A DNA stretch of 64,000 nt from assembly GCF_014200455.1 (NCBI RefSeq), contig NZ_JACHBW010000009.1, forward strand, positions 62,001 through 126,000, in the 5' to 3' direction. The notes under the pieces are model-generated. The model searched no databases and was not told where the DNA came from. It saw nothing but the letters and a program-made list of their open reading frames with translations. This DNA is from Paraburkholderia bannensis. GTDB taxonomy: Bacteria > Pseudomonadota > Gammaproteobacteria > Burkholderiales > Burkholderiaceae. Shown one piece after another: positions 43,971 through 53,945 of this stretch (within the stretch, counting starts at the first letter, position 1; each line of letters opens with the position of its first letter). The translations under genes and the position numbers were made by a program.

Positions 43971-44705
43971 ATGAATTCACCCGCCATCCACGTGAGCGAA
44001 CAAGCGCTCGAACAACTGCGACACGTCTCCACCGCGACGCTCACTACACAGCTGTTCAAGCACGGTCTGCGCAACGTCTTCATTCAGGGCGTGAAGCCGC
44101 TGGCGTCGCCGGCGGTGGGCACGCCCAATCTCGTCGGGCCGGCCTTCACGATGCGCAACATCCCGGCGCGCGAGGATCTCGACCAACTCAGCGCGTTCCA
44201 GAATCCCGAGCATCCGCAGCGCAAGGGTGTCGAGAGCGTGCCTGCCGGCGCGGTGCTCGTGCAGGACTGCCGTGGCGTGACCGACGCGGCTTCGATGGGA
44301 TCGATCCTCGCCACGCGGCTGAAGATGCGCGGCGTGGCGGGCATGGTCTCGGACGGCGCGGTGCGCGATAGCGCGACCATCGCCGTGCTCGGCATGCCGG
44401 TTTATTGCGCGGGCGCGTCCGCGCCGCTCAATCTTTGCCGGCACCACACCGTCGATCTGAACGTGCCGATCGGCTGCGGCGGCGTGGCGGTGTTTCCCGG
44501 CGACATCCTCGTGGGCGACGCCGATGGCGTGGTCGTGATTCCGCGCCATCTCGCGGAGGAAGTCGCGCAGGCAGCCACGGAACAGGAAACGCTCGAATGC
44601 TTTATCACCGGGCGCATTGAAGCGGGCGCGGCGCTGCCCGGCACTTATCCGCCGAACGAGGCGACGCTCGCGGCCTACGCCGAGTGGAAGAAGGCGCGCG
44701 GCTGA
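43971..44705 (+). CDS. RraA-like / HMG-aldolase family protein
   Basis: 244 residues from the ATG at 43971 (MNSPAIHVSEQALEQLRHVS). The family core is clear: ATRLKMRGVAGMVSDGAVRD with the G-x-x-x-D-G-x-x-R-D metal and substrate site, and VGDADGVVVIPRHLAEEV. Members include 4-hydroxy-4-methyl-2-oxoglutarate/oxaloacetate aldolases and sugar-acid enzymes; RNase E inhibitors of the RraA type are shorter. In a uronate locus an aldolase or decarboxylase role is more likely than RNase control. Confidence 0.85.
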   Translation: MNSPAIHVSEQALEQLRHVSTATLTTQLFKHGLRNVFIQGVKPLASPAVGTPNLVGPAFTMRNIPAREDLDQLSAFQNPEHPQRKGVESVPAGAVLVQDCRGVTDAASMGSILATRLKMRGVAGMVSDGAVRDSATIAVLGMPVYCAGASAPLNLCRHHTVDLNVPIGCGGVAVFPGDILVGDADGVVVIPRHLAEEVAQAATEQETLECFITGRIEAGAALPGTYPPNEATLAAYAEWKKARG

Positions 44706-44770
44706 ATCACGGCGAAACGCAGCGGCAACAGCAAAAAAACAGCAAAAGTTTTCTCAATTTCCGATACGAC

Positions 44771-45691
44771 ATGCCGAAGTTTCAGGACCAGGACGTCATC
44801 GAAATCGTGCGCGGCGGCTCGCGTCTGCTGCTCGCGCCGCAAGCGGGCGGGCGGCTGCTGTCGTGGCATCTGCACGGCGCGCCCATCATCCACTGGCCCG
44901 ATACCGCTGACTGGAGCGAGCCGGCGCTGGTGCGTGGCGGCAATCCGCTGCTGTTTCCTTTTATCGCGCGGCATCGCGTGGAGGGGCGCGTTGGCTTCTG
45001 GCGCGATGCTCAGGGCGTCGTGCGCGAGATGCCGCTGCATGGCTTCGCGCGCGATCTGCCGTTCGATGCGTGCGTCGATGCACAAGGCGCAGGCGTGCAG
45101 ATGACGCTCACCGACAGTGACGCGACGCATGCGAGGTATCCGTTTCGTTTCCGCTTCGAGGCGCAGTATCGGCTGGTGGGCGAGGCGACGCTCGAAGTCA
45201 CGCTCACCACGACGAACGCGGCCAACGCGGACGCGGGCAGCATGCCGTACTACGCGGGCCATCACTTCTATTTCGCGCTGCCGCACACGCAGCGCGGCGA
45301 GGCGACGCTCGCACTGCCGCGCACGGTGTATCGGCATCAACTGGCTGATGGCGCGACGACCGAGCCGCAGCCGGGCGCGACGCGTTACCGATTCGACGAT
45401 CCTCGGATCGTCGATCGCTTCCATTGCCTCGACGGCGAACCTGCCTCGCCCGTGCGCATCGAAATGCCGACGCTCAACCGAGCCATCGAAATCGACTTGA
45501 AGCGCCCTGGTTCGCTGCCGTGGTATGCCGTCACCACGTGGACGCTTGCGCCGGAATCGGACTTTTATTGCGTCGAACCGTGGCTCGGGTTGCCCGATGC
45601 GATCCACCACGGTCTGGGGCTGCGCTGGCTCGCGCCGGGTCAGAGCGAAACCGCGACGCTGCGTATCGCCGTGAGCGCGCTGCGATCCTGA
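44771..45691 (+). CDS. Aldose 1-epimerase family protein
   Basis: 306 residues from the ATG at 44771. Galactose-mutarotase-like beta sandwich: APQAGGRLLSWHLHG near the start, FPFIARHRVEGR, MPLHGFARDLPF with the family His, YYAGHHFYFALP and the Glu in FYCVEPWLGLPDA. Would interconvert sugar anomers, useful because uronate dehydrogenase acts on one ring form. 65 bases after the RraA-like gene, same direction. Confidence 0.88.
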   Translation: MPKFQDQDVIEIVRGGSRLLLAPQAGGRLLSWHLHGAPIIHWPDTADWSEPALVRGGNPLLFPFIARHRVEGRVGFWRDAQGVVREMPLHGFARDLPFDACVDAQGAGVQMTLTDSDATHARYPFRFRFEAQYRLVGEATLEVTLTTTNAANADAGSMPYYAGHHFYFALPHTQRGEATLALPRTVYRHQLADGATTEPQPGATRYRFDDPRIVDRFHCLDGEPASPVRIEMPTLNRAIEIDLKRPGSLPWYAVTTWTLAPESDFYCVEPWLGLPDAIHHGLGLRWLAPGQSETATLRIAVSALRS

Positions 45692-45813
45692 TGGGTGGAA
45701 AACAACGTTGTGACGCGCAGAAGCCTTGCCGGAAGGGGAGATTCGTTCTGTGGGCGTCTCATATGACTTACAATCCCCGACACACCTGACAACTCACCGC
45801 GTAGTACCAGACC

Positions 45814-46503
45814 ATGGCTGAGCAGAAAGCGCCCAATATGCCGGCGCGGATTTACAGCGACATCCTGAACCGCATCATCGAAGGCGAATACAAGGAAGGC
45901 GAACGCCTGCCGACCGAGCACATGCTCGCCGAGCGCTTCGCCACCTCCCGGCCCACCGTGCGCGAAGCGCTCGCGCAACTGCGCGCCGACGGCATCATCG
46001 CCACGCGGCACGGTTCGGGCACCACGGTCATGCGCCGTCCCGATCCGGACGTGCGCCGCTTCGCGCCGCTCGAATCGTTGTCGGACATCCGTCGTTGCTA
46101 CGAATATCGCGTGGTGGTGGAGGCGGGCGCGGCGGCGCTCGCTGCGCAAAAAGCCGACGATGCCGACATTACGGCCATCCGTCGCGAATGGGACAATCTG
46201 CAGACCATCATCGAAACCTCGGGCATTGGCGCGAAGGACGATTTTGCGTTCCATATGGCCGTGGCGCGCGCCTCGAAGAATTCGTTCTTCATCACCGCGC
46301 TCTCGGGCATCCAGGAGCAGATGGTGTTCAGCATGAATCTGTCGCGCAACCTCTCCCTCGTCAAGTCGATCGAGCGTCAGCGCATCGTGCAGCAGGAGCA
46401 TCTGGAAGTGCTCGAAGCGATCCAGGCACGCGACGCCGTGCGAGCCTCGGAAGCCATGCGCGAGCACCTCGAACATGCGGTCAACCGGATGTTTGGCTCT
46501 TGA
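45814..46503 (+). CDS. GntR-family regulator, FadR subfamily (FCD domain)
   Basis: 229 residues. Winged helix at 10-75 (IYSDILNRIIEGEYKEGERL, SRPTVREALAQLRADGII); all-helical FCD ligand domain at about 90-225 with the metal-binding pattern RVVVEAGAAAL, DFAFHMAVARAS and EHLEVLEAIQ. Last gene of the hexuronate cluster; probable repressor of it through the palindrome at 43855, released by a uronate or breakdown product. Confidence 0.92.
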   Translation: MAEQKAPNMPARIYSDILNRIIEGEYKEGERLPTEHMLAERFATSRPTVREALAQLRADGIIATRHGSGTTVMRRPDPDVRRFAPLESLSDIRRCYEYRVVVEAGAAALAAQKADDADITAIRREWDNLQTIIETSGIGAKDDFAFHMAVARASKNSFFITALSGIQEQMVFSMNLSRNLSLVKSIERQRIVQQEHLEVLEAIQARDAVRASEAMREHLEHAVNRMFGS

Positions 46504-46546
46504 TCTGCGCTTGATTGGCGCTTAATCGGCACTTGATTGTCGATTG
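46504..46546. repeat. Tandem 11-bp repeats after the GntR stop codon
   Basis: Four imperfect units, TGCGCTTGATT, GGCGCTTAATC, GGCACTTGATT and GTCGATTGAAA, follow the stop codon and lead into the terminator. As in the 4131-4180 array, each unit has a TGA or TAA and the period is not a multiple of three. Confidence 0.7.
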
Positions 46547-46572
46547 AAAGGCGGCGCGATGCCGCCTTTTTT
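46547..46572 (+). terminator. Rho-independent terminator of the hexuronate cluster
   Basis: AAAGGCGGC (46547-46555), 5-base loop, GCCGCCTTT (46561-46569), then a run of T to 46572. Confidence 0.92.
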
Positions 46573-46673
46573 GCGTTCGTTCTTGCTTCATTTCGCGTTT
46601 TGCGGTCAGCGGGTTTCGTTTCCGAACGCTTTATCCTGTGGCTTTATCCGGTGTCTTTCCAATGGGAAACACG

Positions 46674-47726
46674 ATGCGATCGACCGTCTTTCGCGCCACT
46701 GCCGCGGCGCTGCTGGCCAGTGCGCTCTACGCCTTATTCGTTGATAGCGCTCAAGCGAGCCGTGCGCATGCTTCTAACGGGCGTCCCGTGGACGCGATCG
46801 CCAGCGCGCGCATGCCGGTCGATACGCCGCAAGGTCACGCCGACTTTGCGCTCGACCTGAGCGCCGACTGGAATACGCCGCAGCCCCAGATCGTGCGCGC
46901 CGTGATCGTGCTGCATGGCCGCCTGCGCAACGCCGACGATTACTTCCGCACGGCGCAGCGCGCGCGCGAGGCGGCGGGCGGCGATCCTGCCAGCACGCTG
47001 CTGATTGCGCCGCAGTTCCTTTCGACTGACGATGCGCGCGTCTTTCACTCGCCGCCGGATCTCCTGAGCTGGCATGCGAACGCATGGATGGGCGGCGCGC
47101 AAGCAAAGACCGGCGCGCCCATCGGCGCTTATGCCGTACTCGACGTGATCGCGCACCGTCTCGCCGACAAACAGCGCTTCCCCAATCTGAAGACGATTGT
47201 GTTCGCGGGACATTCGGGGGGAGCGCAGGTGTTGCAGCGCTATGCGCTTGCCTCGGATGCGCCGGATGAACTGGCGCGGGCAGGTATCGACGTGCGGTTC
47301 GTGGTAGCCAGCCCCTCGTCGTATGCGTACTTTGATGCGCAGCGTCCGGTCGCCTTCGACGCTGCGAGTTGTCCCGGTTTCGATAACTGGAAATACGGCC
47401 TGCAGGCGCGCCCTGCGTTTCTGCGCGAACGTTCGCCCGAGCAACTGGAAGCACGCTACGCGCAGCGCCATATCCTCTATCTGGTGGGCGGCGAAGACCA
47501 CGATCCCAACTCGGCCTCGCTCGACAAAAGCTGCGCCGCCATGGCGCAAGGACCGCAACGCCTCGCGCGCGCCGAAAGCTTCTTCGACTACCTCCAGCGC
47601 CGCAATCCGGGGGCTCTGAATCAGAGGTTTCATGTCGTGCCGGGCGTCGGACACAACGAGGCGCGCATGCTTACCTCGCACTGCGCACTCAATATGATGT
47701 TCGACGTGGGAAGTTGCGACGACTGA
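46674..47726 (+). CDS. Exported alpha/beta-hydrolase fold protein
   Basis: 350 residues from the ATG at 46674 (MRSTVFRATAAALLASALYA, signal peptide cut near AQA/S); starts at 46662 and 46638 are also open. Strand VRAVIVLHGRLRNADDYF carries an HGR oxyanion-type loop, and the nucleophile elbow is GHSGGA in IVFAGHSGGAQVLQRYAL. A late Asp (GGEDHDPN) and His (VVPGVGHNE) complete a triad. Family unknown; a periplasmic esterase or peptidase is plausible. Confidence 0.75.
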   Translation: MRSTVFRATAAALLASALYALFVDSAQASRAHASNGRPVDAIASARMPVDTPQGHADFALDLSADWNTPQPQIVRAVIVLHGRLRNADDYFRTAQRAREAAGGDPASTLLIAPQFLSTDDARVFHSPPDLLSWHANAWMGGAQAKTGAPIGAYAVLDVIAHRLADKQRFPNLKTIVFAGHSGGAQVLQRYALASDAPDELARAGIDVRFVVASPSSYAYFDAQRPVAFDAASCPGFDNWKYGLQARPAFLRERSPEQLEARYAQRHILYLVGGEDHDPNSASLDKSCAAMAQGPQRLARAESFFDYLQRRNPGALNQRFHVVPGVGHNEARMLTSHCALNMMFDVGSCDD

Positions 47727-47809
47727 TGGGCTGGCCGACATGCGCCGCGTGGCCGAAAGGAAACGTTCAGGTCTTAACGACGTCGATCGGCAATATTTGC
47801 ACTGAAAAG

Positions 47810-47845
47810 AAAAAGCGGGCTTCGTTTACACGAAACCCGCTTTTT
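47810..47845. terminator. Bidirectional terminator between hydrolase and phasin genes
   Basis: AAAAAGCGGG pairs with CCCGCTTTTT, and an inner TTCGT/ACGAA pair closes a 4-base loop; T-runs lie at both ends. Convergent genes on both sides. Confidence 0.92.
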
Positions 47846-47895
47846 ACACGGCTGCGACGCCGCGTGGGCGTCCAGCCGGAAACCTTGCGTCTGGC

Positions 47896-48456
47896 TCAGG
47901 CCGTTTGCTTTGCAGCGCGCGTGGCTTGAGCAGCCGCCTTCGATGCGGCCTTGGTGACGGCGTCGATGTTGCTTTCGGCGATTTCGGTGGCTTGGCGCGC
48001 AGCCTTGTTCACCGAGTCAAACGCGCCTTGCGCTGCCGTGATGGCCGACTTGAACGCGGCGATCGCGCTTTCCGAACCGGCCGGTGCGTTCTTGGCGGCG
48101 CTGTCGACGAACGACTGAACGGCGCGTTGCTGTTGTTCGAACTGGCTCTGGGCGGCTTCGCTGAGTTCCGAGTGCGTAGCCGAGACGATTGCATAGACGT
48201 TGCGGCCGTAGGCCAGCGCCTTTTCGGCGGCGGGCTGTGCGAAGCCGGCTTGCAGGGCGAAGAAGCCTTGCGGGTCCTTCACCGACAGCGTGCGCTGGGC
48301 GTGTTCCTGGCCTTCAGCGATCGCGGCGCGGGCCGTTTCGATGTTCAGTTCGGCGAGCTTGACTGCGCTCTCGAATGCCTTCGTCGTCAAGCCGAAGAGG
48401 GTTTCGAGGCCAGCTTTCTGGGTGGCGGCGAATTGTTCGGGAGTAGGCAGAGTCAT
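47896..48456 (-). CDS. phaP: Phasin, PHA granule-associated protein
   Basis: 186 residues from the ATG at 48456 (AGGA 8 bases upstream). The family start [20 protein letters not shown] is followed by long amphipathic helices and an Ala/Lys-rich end. Coats polyhydroxybutyrate granules in the cytoplasm. A typical single-gene unit with a terminator shared with the hydrolase gene. Confidence 0.95.
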   Translation of the reverse strand: MTLPTPEQFAATQKAGLETLFGLTTKAFESAVKLAELNIETARAAIAEGQEHAQRTLSVKDPQGFFALQAGFAQPAAEKALAYGRNVYAIVSATHSELSEAAQSQFEQQQRAVQSFVDSAAKNAPAGSESAIAAFKSAITAAQGAFDSVNKAARQATEIAESNIDAVTKAASKAAAQATRAAKQTA

Positions 48457-49061
48457 GTCGTCGTTCCTGATGGTGGACCGCTACGCGTCGGTTCCGTGAA
48501 AAGAAGAAAGCGTTCTATCGATCACCGGTTCGCGTATTGGTGCGATGCAGCAATCTAGCTCCATAATATCTCAAAAGTAACGCGTGTCAAGCGTTATGTT
48601 GTGCATCGCAGCATTTCAGTAAATGCTTGATTCGAATTAAAAATTTGCTGACATCGGCAACCATCGATCGGCGATCGGTCAGCGACGGGTCAGCGCGAAA
48701 ATTTCCGATTTGAAACGCATGAAATTTCCGTTCTCCAGTGGATATTCCGAACGGAAACGTTACTGGCGTGGCGCTCCTTTCCGCCATCTCGCCGACCGAT
48801 CCGAAGTGATTCGCAGGCTGGGGCGGTGCGCTAGCGCCGTTCCGGCCTTTTTACATGCGCATTCCTGCGGATTCATGCGCATCCAGGCTGACAATCCCGC
48901 CATTTTGCAGCTTCTGCAGTGTCAGGTGCGAGGGCGCATAATGCGCCGTGCGCCAAAATGGGTGCGACGCTTCGGCCATGCACGATCCTTGTTTTGCGCG
49001 TGCGGGAATAAACGCCCCGCGCCGCGCGTTATCTCCTACTGAAACGTTACGGCCCGCCCTC
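48457..49061. other. Long divergent region between phasin and cytochrome b561
   Basis: 605 bases, AT-richer near 48550-48720, without a supported gene. GAAAATTTCCG (48697-48707) and GAAATTTCCG (48721-48730) form a direct repeat, followed by TTCCGAACGGAA, whose arms TTCCG and CGGAA are inverted. Possible regulator sites; nothing stronger. Confidence 0.5.
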
Positions 49062-49676
49062 GTGAAAACTTCTTTTTCCGCCGAATCGAGCTTTTCCGCC
49101 GCCGCGCCCGCGCAGAAATACACGCGCGTGGCCGTGCTGCTGCACTGGTCGATTGCCTTGCTGATGCTGGGCAATGTCGCGCTCGGCCTGACGGCTGCGC
49201 TGCTGCCCGACGGTACGCTCTCCGACGAAAACATCCGCTTCGTGATCGACACCCACAAGTCCATCGGCATCACCGTGCTCGGGCTGGCGATCCTGCGTGT
49301 GCTGTGGCGTCTGACGCACCGTCCGCCGCCGCTGCCGGCCGAGTTCCCCATGTGGGAGCGCGCCGCTGCACACGCGGCCCATATCGCGCTCTATGTGCTG
49401 ATCTTCGCGATGCCGCTCACGGGCTGGCTGCACGATTCAGCCTGGGTGGCCGCGGCCTCGCATCCCATGTATCTGTTCGGACTGTTCCAGTGGCCGCGCA
49501 TCGGCTTCATCATGAATCTCGATGCGGCCACCAAGGACCAGCTTCACGAGCAGTTCGGCGCGCTGCACACGGCGTGCAGCTATGCGCTCTATGGCGTGCT
49601 CGCGCTGCATGTCGCGGGCGCGCTCAAGCATCAGTGGATCGACCGTCATTCGGTGCTGCGCCGGATGATGCCCTGA
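49062..49676 (+). CDS. Cytochrome b561 family protein
   Basis: 204 residues if started at the GTG at 49062; upstream codons are open but not family-like. Four helices with heme-ligand His residues in VAVLLHWSIALLML, IDTHKSIGITVL, AAHIALYVLIFAMP and ALHVAGALKHQ. Bacterial b561 proteins pass electrons between the quinone pool and acceptors such as superoxide or periplasmic cytochromes. Confidence 0.9.
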   Translation: MKTSFSAESSFSAAAPAQKYTRVAVLLHWSIALLMLGNVALGLTAALLPDGTLSDENIRFVIDTHKSIGITVLGLAILRVLWRLTHRPPPLPAEFPMWERAAAHAAHIALYVLIFAMPLTGWLHDSAWVAAASHPMYLFGLFQWPRIGFIMNLDAATKDQLHEQFGALHTACSYALYGVLALHVAGALKHQWIDRHSVLRRMMP

Positions 49677-49727
49677 ACGACCCAGTGTGAAGCCAAAAGT
49701 GACTAATAGTCAGTAAAAGGGATTGTC

Positions 49728-51230
49728 TTGAACGACTCGCTCGACCAGGCGCTTGCGCGCACCTCGCCGCGCATCGCGCCGCCGCCCACGCCGCTCATCA
49801 GCATCGTGATTCATCTGGGCGTGATGCTGCTCTGGTGCGTGCTGTTCGCACGCGCGTTCTTCCTGCAAGGGGTGGTCGCGTGGTCGACCGGCATCGCCTA
49901 CGTGATTTACGACACCGTGCTGCTGATCTTCGTGGCATGGCAGGCGCGCGTGCTGTTGCAGCCGTACGAAAGCGCGTACCTGGCCGCGCCTGCATCGTCC
50001 GCGTTGCCAACGCTCGGCGTGATCGTCGCGGCCCACAACGAAGCGGGCGTTCTGCCGATCACGCTCGACGCCTTGTTCGCGCAAACGCGTGCGCCGCGCC
50101 AGATCGTCATCGCCGACGATGGCTCGACCGATAGCACCGCCGCTTTGTTAGTGAAGCACTACGGCCTGAGCGATCCGGGCGAAGGCCGCATGAGCGAGCC
50201 ATCGGCGCAATATCCGAATCTGCGCTGGTTGAAGCTCGCGCACGGCGGCAAGGCGCGCGCCCTGAACGCAGCGCTCTGCGCAATGGACACCGACGCAGTC
50301 ATGACCGTCGATGCCGACACGCTGCTCGAACCCGACGCCTGCGCCGCCATGGCCGATGCCTTCGCGCGTCAGCCTACGCTTGTGGCGGCGGCGGGGCTCC
50401 TGACGCCGGTTTGCGGCACCTCGCCGAGCGGGCGCTTTTTCCAGTGGTTCCAGACCTACGAATACATCCGCAATTTCATCTCGCGCTTCGCGTGGATGCG
50501 CGCGGATAGCCTGCTGCTCGTTTCGGGCGCATTCGCCGCGTTCCGTCGCGAGGCCGTGGTGACGGTGGGCGGCTTCGATCCTCATTGCCTTGTAGAGGAT
50601 TACGAACTGATTCACCGGTTGCGCCGTTATTCGGCGCGTGAAGGGCTGGCTTGGGACGTGCGCGTGATTGGTTCGGCACGGGCCACAACGGACGCGCCCG
50701 GCACGCTCGCGAGTTTTCTGCGTCAGCGCCGCCGCTGGTTCGCGGGCTTCTTGCAAACGCAGTACTGGTATCGCGACATGACCGGCAATCGCCGCTACGG
50801 CAAACTCGGGCTCATGATGCTGCCGGTGAAGGCCTTCGATACCGTGCAGCCGATCTACGGTCTCACGGCGTTCGTGCTGCTGCTGGGTTTCCTGTTCGAC
50901 GGGCGCTTTACGATTGTCTTACCGGTGCTGGCGGTGATCGTCGGCAAGATCGTTATCGATCTCGCGTTCCATCTGTTTTCCGTGCATCTGTATCGACGCT
51001 GGAGTGGCGACCGCAAGAGTTCGAGCTTCGGCATGGCGCTGCTGGCGGCGATCTTCGAACCCTTCTCGTTCCAGTTGATGCGCCATACCGGCGCGGCAAT
51101 GGGCTGGCTGCATTTTCTGCTCGGGCGGCGCAAATGGGGCGTTCAGCAGCGCACCGGACTGGGCGTGCAACAACGGCGCGAAACGGCGGCGCAATCTCGC
51201 GGACTGGGCAAGCGCGGCACTTGCGGCTAG
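49728..51230 (+). CDS. Membrane glycosyltransferase, family 2 (processive type)
   Basis: 500 residues from a TTG at 49728 (AGG 7 bases upstream); 49824 is the next ATG. Two helices precede the GT-A domain, with VIVAAHNEAG, VIADDGSTDST, AVMTVDADTL, the catalytic VEDYELIHRL and RQRRRWFAGFLQTQ (the QxxRW-like motif of cellulose/hyaluronan-type synthases); two or more helices follow. Makes or extends a surface polysaccharide. Directly upstream of the ATP-grasp island, 232 bases away; any link is unproven. Confidence 0.9.
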   Translation: MNDSLDQALARTSPRIAPPPTPLISIVIHLGVMLLWCVLFARAFFLQGVVAWSTGIAYVIYDTVLLIFVAWQARVLLQPYESAYLAAPASSALPTLGVIVAAHNEAGVLPITLDALFAQTRAPRQIVIADDGSTDSTAALLVKHYGLSDPGEGRMSEPSAQYPNLRWLKLAHGGKARALNAALCAMDTDAVMTVDADTLLEPDACAAMADAFARQPTLVAAAGLLTPVCGTSPSGRFFQWFQTYEYIRNFISRFAWMRADSLLLVSGAFAAFRREAVVTVGGFDPHCLVEDYELIHRLRRYSAREGLAWDVRVIGSARATTDAPGTLASFLRQRRRWFAGFLQTQYWYRDMTGNRRYGKLGLMMLPVKAFDTVQPIYGLTAFVLLLGFLFDGRFTIVLPVLAVIVGKIVIDLAFHLFSVHLYRRWSGDRKSSSFGMALLAAIFEPFSFQLMRHTGAAMGWLHFLLGRRKWGVQQRTGLGVQQRRETAAQSRGLGKRGTCG

Positions 51231-51462
51231 ACTGCACCATGATGAGGCGTCGAATCGTAATGCCGTCCGGCCGCGCGAATGCGCCCGAAAACATGCACCA
51301 TTCGGGCGCGTGAATGTTATGACAAGCGCTTGAAACAGGCATGGGCAATCGCATTCCGGTGATGGCATACGCCTTGCTTTTTGTAGCGTATCGCAGTGCG
51401 CGGCTCATGACGCGATGTCATGGTTCAGGTCGTGCCGCTGCATCCACGCGCGAGAACGAGCG

Positions 51463-52869
51463 ATGCAAGTCCATGACGAAATGCGCGACGAGGGCGCGGT
51501 GCGCCCGCATTATGAACGCTTTCAGCACTGGCTGGAGCGGCAGACCAGCGAGACGATGGCGCGCAAACGCGCGGAGGCGGATCTGCTGTTCCGCCGCGTC
51601 GGCATCACGTTCGCGGTCAACGGCGATCTCTCGGGCACCGAACGGCTGATTCCGTTCGATCTCATTCCCCGCATTATTCCCTCTGACGAATGGGCCGCGC
51701 TCGAACGCGGACTGCGTCAGCGCGTGCAGGCGCTCAATCTGTTTCTGCACGACGTTTATCACGAACGCAATATCGTACGTGCCGGCGTGATTCCCGCCGA
51801 GCAGGTCTATACCAATGCGCAGTATCGGCCCGAGATGCAAGGGATCGATCTGCCGTTGGGCATCTACGCGCATATCGCCGGCATCGACATCGTGCGTGAC
51901 GGCCGCGATGGCGGCTTCTACGTGCTGGAAGACAATCTGCGCGTGCCCTCGGGCGTTTCGTACATGCTCGAAAACCGCAAGATGATGATGCGGCTCTTTC
52001 CCGACCTGTTCGTTCAGCACAAGGTCGCGCCGGTCGCGCACTATCCCGATCTGCTGCTCGAAACGTTGCGCTCGTGCGCGCCCGATGGCGTCGACGATCC
52101 GGTTGTCGTGCTGCTCACGCCTGGCATGTACAACTCCGCGTATTTCGAGCACACCTTTCTTGCGCAGCAGATGGGTGTGGAACTGGTTGAAGGCAGCGAC
52201 CTGTTCGTGGAGGACAACTACGTATTCATGCGCACGACCAAAGGGCCGCGCCGCGTGGACGTGATCTATCGCCGCGTCGATGACGACTTTCTCGATCCGC
52301 TGGCGTTCCGGGCCGATTCCGCGCTTGGCGTGCCGGGTCTGCTCACCGCCTATCGCGCGGGGCGCGTGGTGCTCGCGAACGCAATGGGCACCGGCGTGGC
52401 CGACGATAAATCGATCTATCCCTACGTGCCGGACATGATCGAGTTCTATCTGGGCGAGAAGCCGATACTCAACAACGTACCCACCTGGCAGTGCCGCCGC
52501 CCCGACGATCTGGCCTATGCGCTCGACCATCTGCCCGAACTCGTCGTGAAGGAAGTGCATGGCGCGGGCGGCTACGGCATGCTGGTTGGCCCGGCTTCGA
52601 CGCACGAGGAAATCGAGGCGTTTCGCGCCCGGCTGATCGCGCGGCCCGGCAACTATATCGCGCAGCCTACGCTATCGCTTTCCGCATGCCCGACCTTTGT
52701 CGAGGCGGGCATCGCGCCACGCCACATTGATTTGCGTCCATTCGTGCTGTCGGGCAAGACGGTGCAGATGGTAGCGGGCGGCCTCACGCGCGTAGCGCTC
52801 AAGGAGGGCTCGCTGGTCGTGAATTCGTCGCAGGGCGGTGGCACCAAAGACACCTGGGTGCTCGAATGA
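51463..52869 (+). CDS. Circularly permuted ATP-grasp protein (COG2308-like amidoligase)
   Basis: 468 residues from the ATG at 51463 (MQVHDEMRDEGAVRPHYERF). Blocks of the permuted ATP-grasp family: FAVNGDLSGTERLIPFDLIP, VYHERNIVRAGVIPAE, GFYVLEDNLRVPSGVSYMLE, VVKEVHGAGGYGMLVGP for the ATP-binding lysine region, and PHIDLRP-like RHIDLRPFVLSG. Related enzymes join amino acids or peptides. In many bacteria this gene travels with alpha-E, transglutaminase and Anbu peptidase genes, as here. Confidence 0.9.
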   Translation: MQVHDEMRDEGAVRPHYERFQHWLERQTSETMARKRAEADLLFRRVGITFAVNGDLSGTERLIPFDLIPRIIPSDEWAALERGLRQRVQALNLFLHDVYHERNIVRAGVIPAEQVYTNAQYRPEMQGIDLPLGIYAHIAGIDIVRDGRDGGFYVLEDNLRVPSGVSYMLENRKMMMRLFPDLFVQHKVAPVAHYPDLLLETLRSCAPDGVDDPVVVLLTPGMYNSAYFEHTFLAQQMGVELVEGSDLFVEDNYVFMRTTKGPRRVDVIYRRVDDDFLDPLAFRADSALGVPGLLTAYRAGRVVLANAMGTGVADDKSIYPYVPDMIEFYLGEKPILNNVPTWQCRRPDDLAYALDHLPELVVKEVHGAGGYGMLVGPASTHEEIEAFRARLIARPGNYIAQPTLSLSACPTFVEAGIAPRHIDLRPFVLSGKTVQMVAGGLTRVALKEGSLVVNSSQGGGTKDTWVLE

Positions 52870-52939
52870 GCGCGCCCATGGATTATGCAAAAGATCCGAC
52901 GAAAAACACTGCACAACGCGTATTGAAAGAGGAGCGAGC

Positions 52940-53893
52940 ATGCTGAGCCGTACCGCCGATCACCTGTTCTGGATGGCCCGTTATATGGAGCGTGCGGAGA
53001 ACACCGCGCGCATGCTCGACATCAACCTGACGGCGCTGCTCTTGCCCGGCAACGCCGATGACGAAGCGCGCACCCATCGAGCGGTGCTGCGTATTTCCGA
53101 GCTGGATACGGCTTTCGACGAGCGCCACGAAAAGACGACGCGCAATAACGTGCTGCAGTTTCTCGTTGCAGACCCAACGAATCCATCGAGCATCTACTCG
53201 TGTTTGCAGGCGGCGCGTGAAAACGCGCGCGCGGTGCGCGGCACGCTCACTACCGAGTGGTGGGAGACTGTCAACGACACCTGGCTGCAATTCTCCGAAC
53301 TGCTGCGCGGCGACACCCTGGCCACGCATCCTGAGTCGCTGTTCGAGTGGGTGAAGTTCCGTTCGCATCTGTCGCGCGGCGTGCGGGTGGGCACGGCGTT
53401 GCAGGACGATGCGCTGTTCTTCACGCAACTCGGGACCTTCCTTGAGCGCGCCGACAATACCGCGCGCATTCTGGACGTGCGTTTCGTCGAGGTGGATCAG
53501 GCCGATTCGCGCTCAGCAGCGCGCCAGCTGGAAGACTTTTATTACTGGACCTCGATTCTGAGTTCAGTGTCTGCGCTGGAGATTTATCGCAAGGTGTATC
53601 GCGATGTGGTGACACCTGCGCGTGTGGTGGAGTTGCTGATTCTGAACCAGCAGATGCCGCGTTCGCTGCTCGCTTCGATGGAAGGGGTGTGCGTGAATCT
53701 GGCGATGCTGCGCACCGATGCGTCACGCGAAGTCGAGCGCACTGCGGGCAAGCTGCGCGCAGAACTCCTGTACGCGGATTTGCGGCAGATTTTCTCCGTG
53801 GGCGTGCATACGTTCCTCACCCAGTTTCTCGCGCGCGTCTATGAACTGGGCAACCAGGTGGCGCGCACGTATCTGATGCTGCCGGTGGGCTAG
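52940..53893 (+). CDS. Alpha-E domain protein (DUF403/COG2307)
   Basis: 317 residues, GGAG 5 bases before the ATG. Nearly all helical; MLSRTADHLFWMARYMERAE at the start is the family signature, and a related segment FLERADNTARILDVRF recurs in the middle. No catalytic motif is known. Thought to work with the permuted ATP-grasp enzyme in peptide synthesis; that link rests on conserved gene order. Confidence 0.92.
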   Translation: MLSRTADHLFWMARYMERAENTARMLDINLTALLLPGNADDEARTHRAVLRISELDTAFDERHEKTTRNNVLQFLVADPTNPSSIYSCLQAARENARAVRGTLTTEWWETVNDTWLQFSELLRGDTLATHPESLFEWVKFRSHLSRGVRVGTALQDDALFFTQLGTFLERADNTARILDVRFVEVDQADSRSAARQLEDFYYWTSILSSVSALEIYRKVYRDVVTPARVVELLILNQQMPRSLLASMEGVCVNLAMLRTDASREVERTAGKLRAELLYADLRQIFSVGVHTFLTQFLARVYELGNQVARTYLMLPVG

Positions 53894-53945
53894 TACGATG
53901 CCTGGTCGTTCGCATTCCAGATCGATTCGTTGAAGGATATTCGCC

